Shown piece after piece: positions 6,321-6,807 of a stretch of DNA of 6,807 nt. The stretch lies in assembly GCA_019246575.1 (NCBI GenBank), contig JAFAQG010000959.1, positions 1 through 6,807 on the forward strand, given 5' to 3'. The notes beneath the pieces are model-generated. The model saw only the letters and a list, made by a program, of their open reading frames with translations. It made no database searches and was not told the origin of the DNA. Both the position numbers and the translations under genes were made by a program. Origin of the DNA: Acidobacteriaceae bacterium. Lineage in GTDB: Bacteria; Acidobacteriota; Terriglobia; Bryobacterales; Bryobacteraceae. The stretch's first letter is position 1. Every line of letters begins with the position of its first letter.

Positions 6321-6807
6321 TCAAACCTCCCGGTCCTCATGGCGGTTTCGAGGTGTCCAGAAGCGCTTGATGGTTCGCATCTGCTGGTTGAAGGCATCTT
6401 TGAGTTCGCGCGGCGCGGCATCGGCAAGCCAGGAGGAAATCTGTGTCGCGTAGGGCAGAAGGCGCGAGCGATCGAGGAAAGAGGGCGGCGGCGATGGCGA
6501 GAATGCGACAACGATGTCTACCAGAGCGGCAATCATCACCATGCCCCGAAGCAGCCCGGCGAACGCACCCAACAGATGATTGAACCAGGAGAGCCCGATG
6601 CGTTGAAACAGTCGCGATATCAGCGCGGATATGAGAGAGCCGATCACTAGCGCACCTGCGAAAATCGCCAGAAATCCCAGGATGTTCGCGATCGTGGGCG
6701 TCTGCACCCACGGCATCAGCTTAGCCGCGACCATCCCGTAACACCAGAAACCTGCAAGCAGCCCGACTATGGTTGCGACAAGCCCGATTACGACACGCGC
6801 CAGGCCC
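6321..6807 (-). CDS. CvpA family inner-membrane protein, N-terminus cut by window edge
   Basis: This is a hydrophobic membrane protein of the CvpA family, first known from colicin V production in Escherichia coli; its biochemical role is unsettled. The frame is open to the right edge, giving 161 visible residues and lacking only the first part. An ATG at 6734 exists, but the codons upstream of it (RVVIGLVATIVGLLAGFW) are clearly a transmembrane helix that continues the family pattern, so it is not the true start. Further hydrophobic helices follow: ANILGFLAIFAGALVIG, then a short amphipathic stretch ISRLFQRIG, the family hallmark GLSWFNHLLGAFAGLLRG, and MVMIAALVDIVVAF. The C-terminus is a soluble, basic tail ending in RNRHEDREV after a proline-rich loop (SPSPPPS). 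It is the first visible gene of the leftward series with the HAD phosphatase and the glycosidase. Confidence 0.88.
   Translation of the reverse strand, partial: GLARVVIGLVATIVGLLAGFWCYGMVAAKLMPWVQTPTIANILGFLAIFAGALVIGSLISALISRLFQRIGLSWFNHLLGAFAGLLRGMVMIAALVDIVVAFSPSPPPSFLDRSRLLPYATQISSWLADAAPRELKDAFNQQMRTIKRFWTPRNRHEDREV

Noticed and set aside
1..6807. Mobile element, CRISPR array, prophage or defence system
   Set aside because: No transposase, integrase, direct-repeat array, terminal inverted repeats or toxin-antitoxin-like pair could be found on either strand, and base composition looks even throughout.

Overview
The window reads as an ordinary stretch of chromosome from a free-living, plant-matter-degrading soil bacterium. 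GC content is moderately high, by eye in the upper 50s percent. The mix of genes suggests Acidobacteriota or a similar group: a bacterial topoisomerase IB, an M29 aminopeptidase, a DUF2007 protein of the 'DDCGGQRP' type, a secreted 'LWPNGAPG' alpha/beta hydrolase and a secreted GH5-like glycosidase. This taxonomic guess is from protein style only; there is no rRNA or marker gene to confirm it. I see no tRNA or rRNA, insertion sequence, phage gene, CRISPR array or attachment site.

Layout. (1) Positions 1-1589, minus strand: a type IB DNA topoisomerase (510-1589), followed 60 bases downstream by a short-chain dehydrogenase whose C-terminal half runs off the left edge (1-449). (2) Positions 1590-1746: a divergent control region. 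(3) Positions 1747-3000, plus strand: a complete M29 aminopeptidase. It converges, with a 9-base gap, on a small unrecognised minus-strand gene of 67 codons (3010-3213). (4) Positions 3214-3313: a second short divergent gap. (5) Positions 3314-4421, plus strand: a secreted alpha/beta hydrolase (probable carbohydrate esterase) and, 10 bases later, a DUF2007 protein. (6) Positions 4452-6807, minus strand, read from right to left: a CvpA-family membrane protein (cut by the right edge), a HAD phosphatase of the phosphoglycolate phosphatase type, and a secreted GH5-like glycoside hydrolase. The two strands meet at a perfect 14-bp palindrome (4440-4453).

How the genes may work together. The exported esterase and exported glycosidase converge on each other and could both act on plant polysaccharide outside the cytoplasm: one removing acyl or feruloyl groups, the other cutting the glycan chain. 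The aminopeptidase, HAD phosphatase and dehydrogenase are general cytoplasmic metabolism. Topoisomerase IB relaxes DNA. CvpA is an inner-membrane protein. All recognised catalytic residues inside the window are present, and no gene looks broken.

I did not find convincing evidence of a previously undescribed system. The items most worth a second look are the small unrecognised gene at 3010-3213, the palindrome at 4440-4453 and the esterase/glycosidase pairing.
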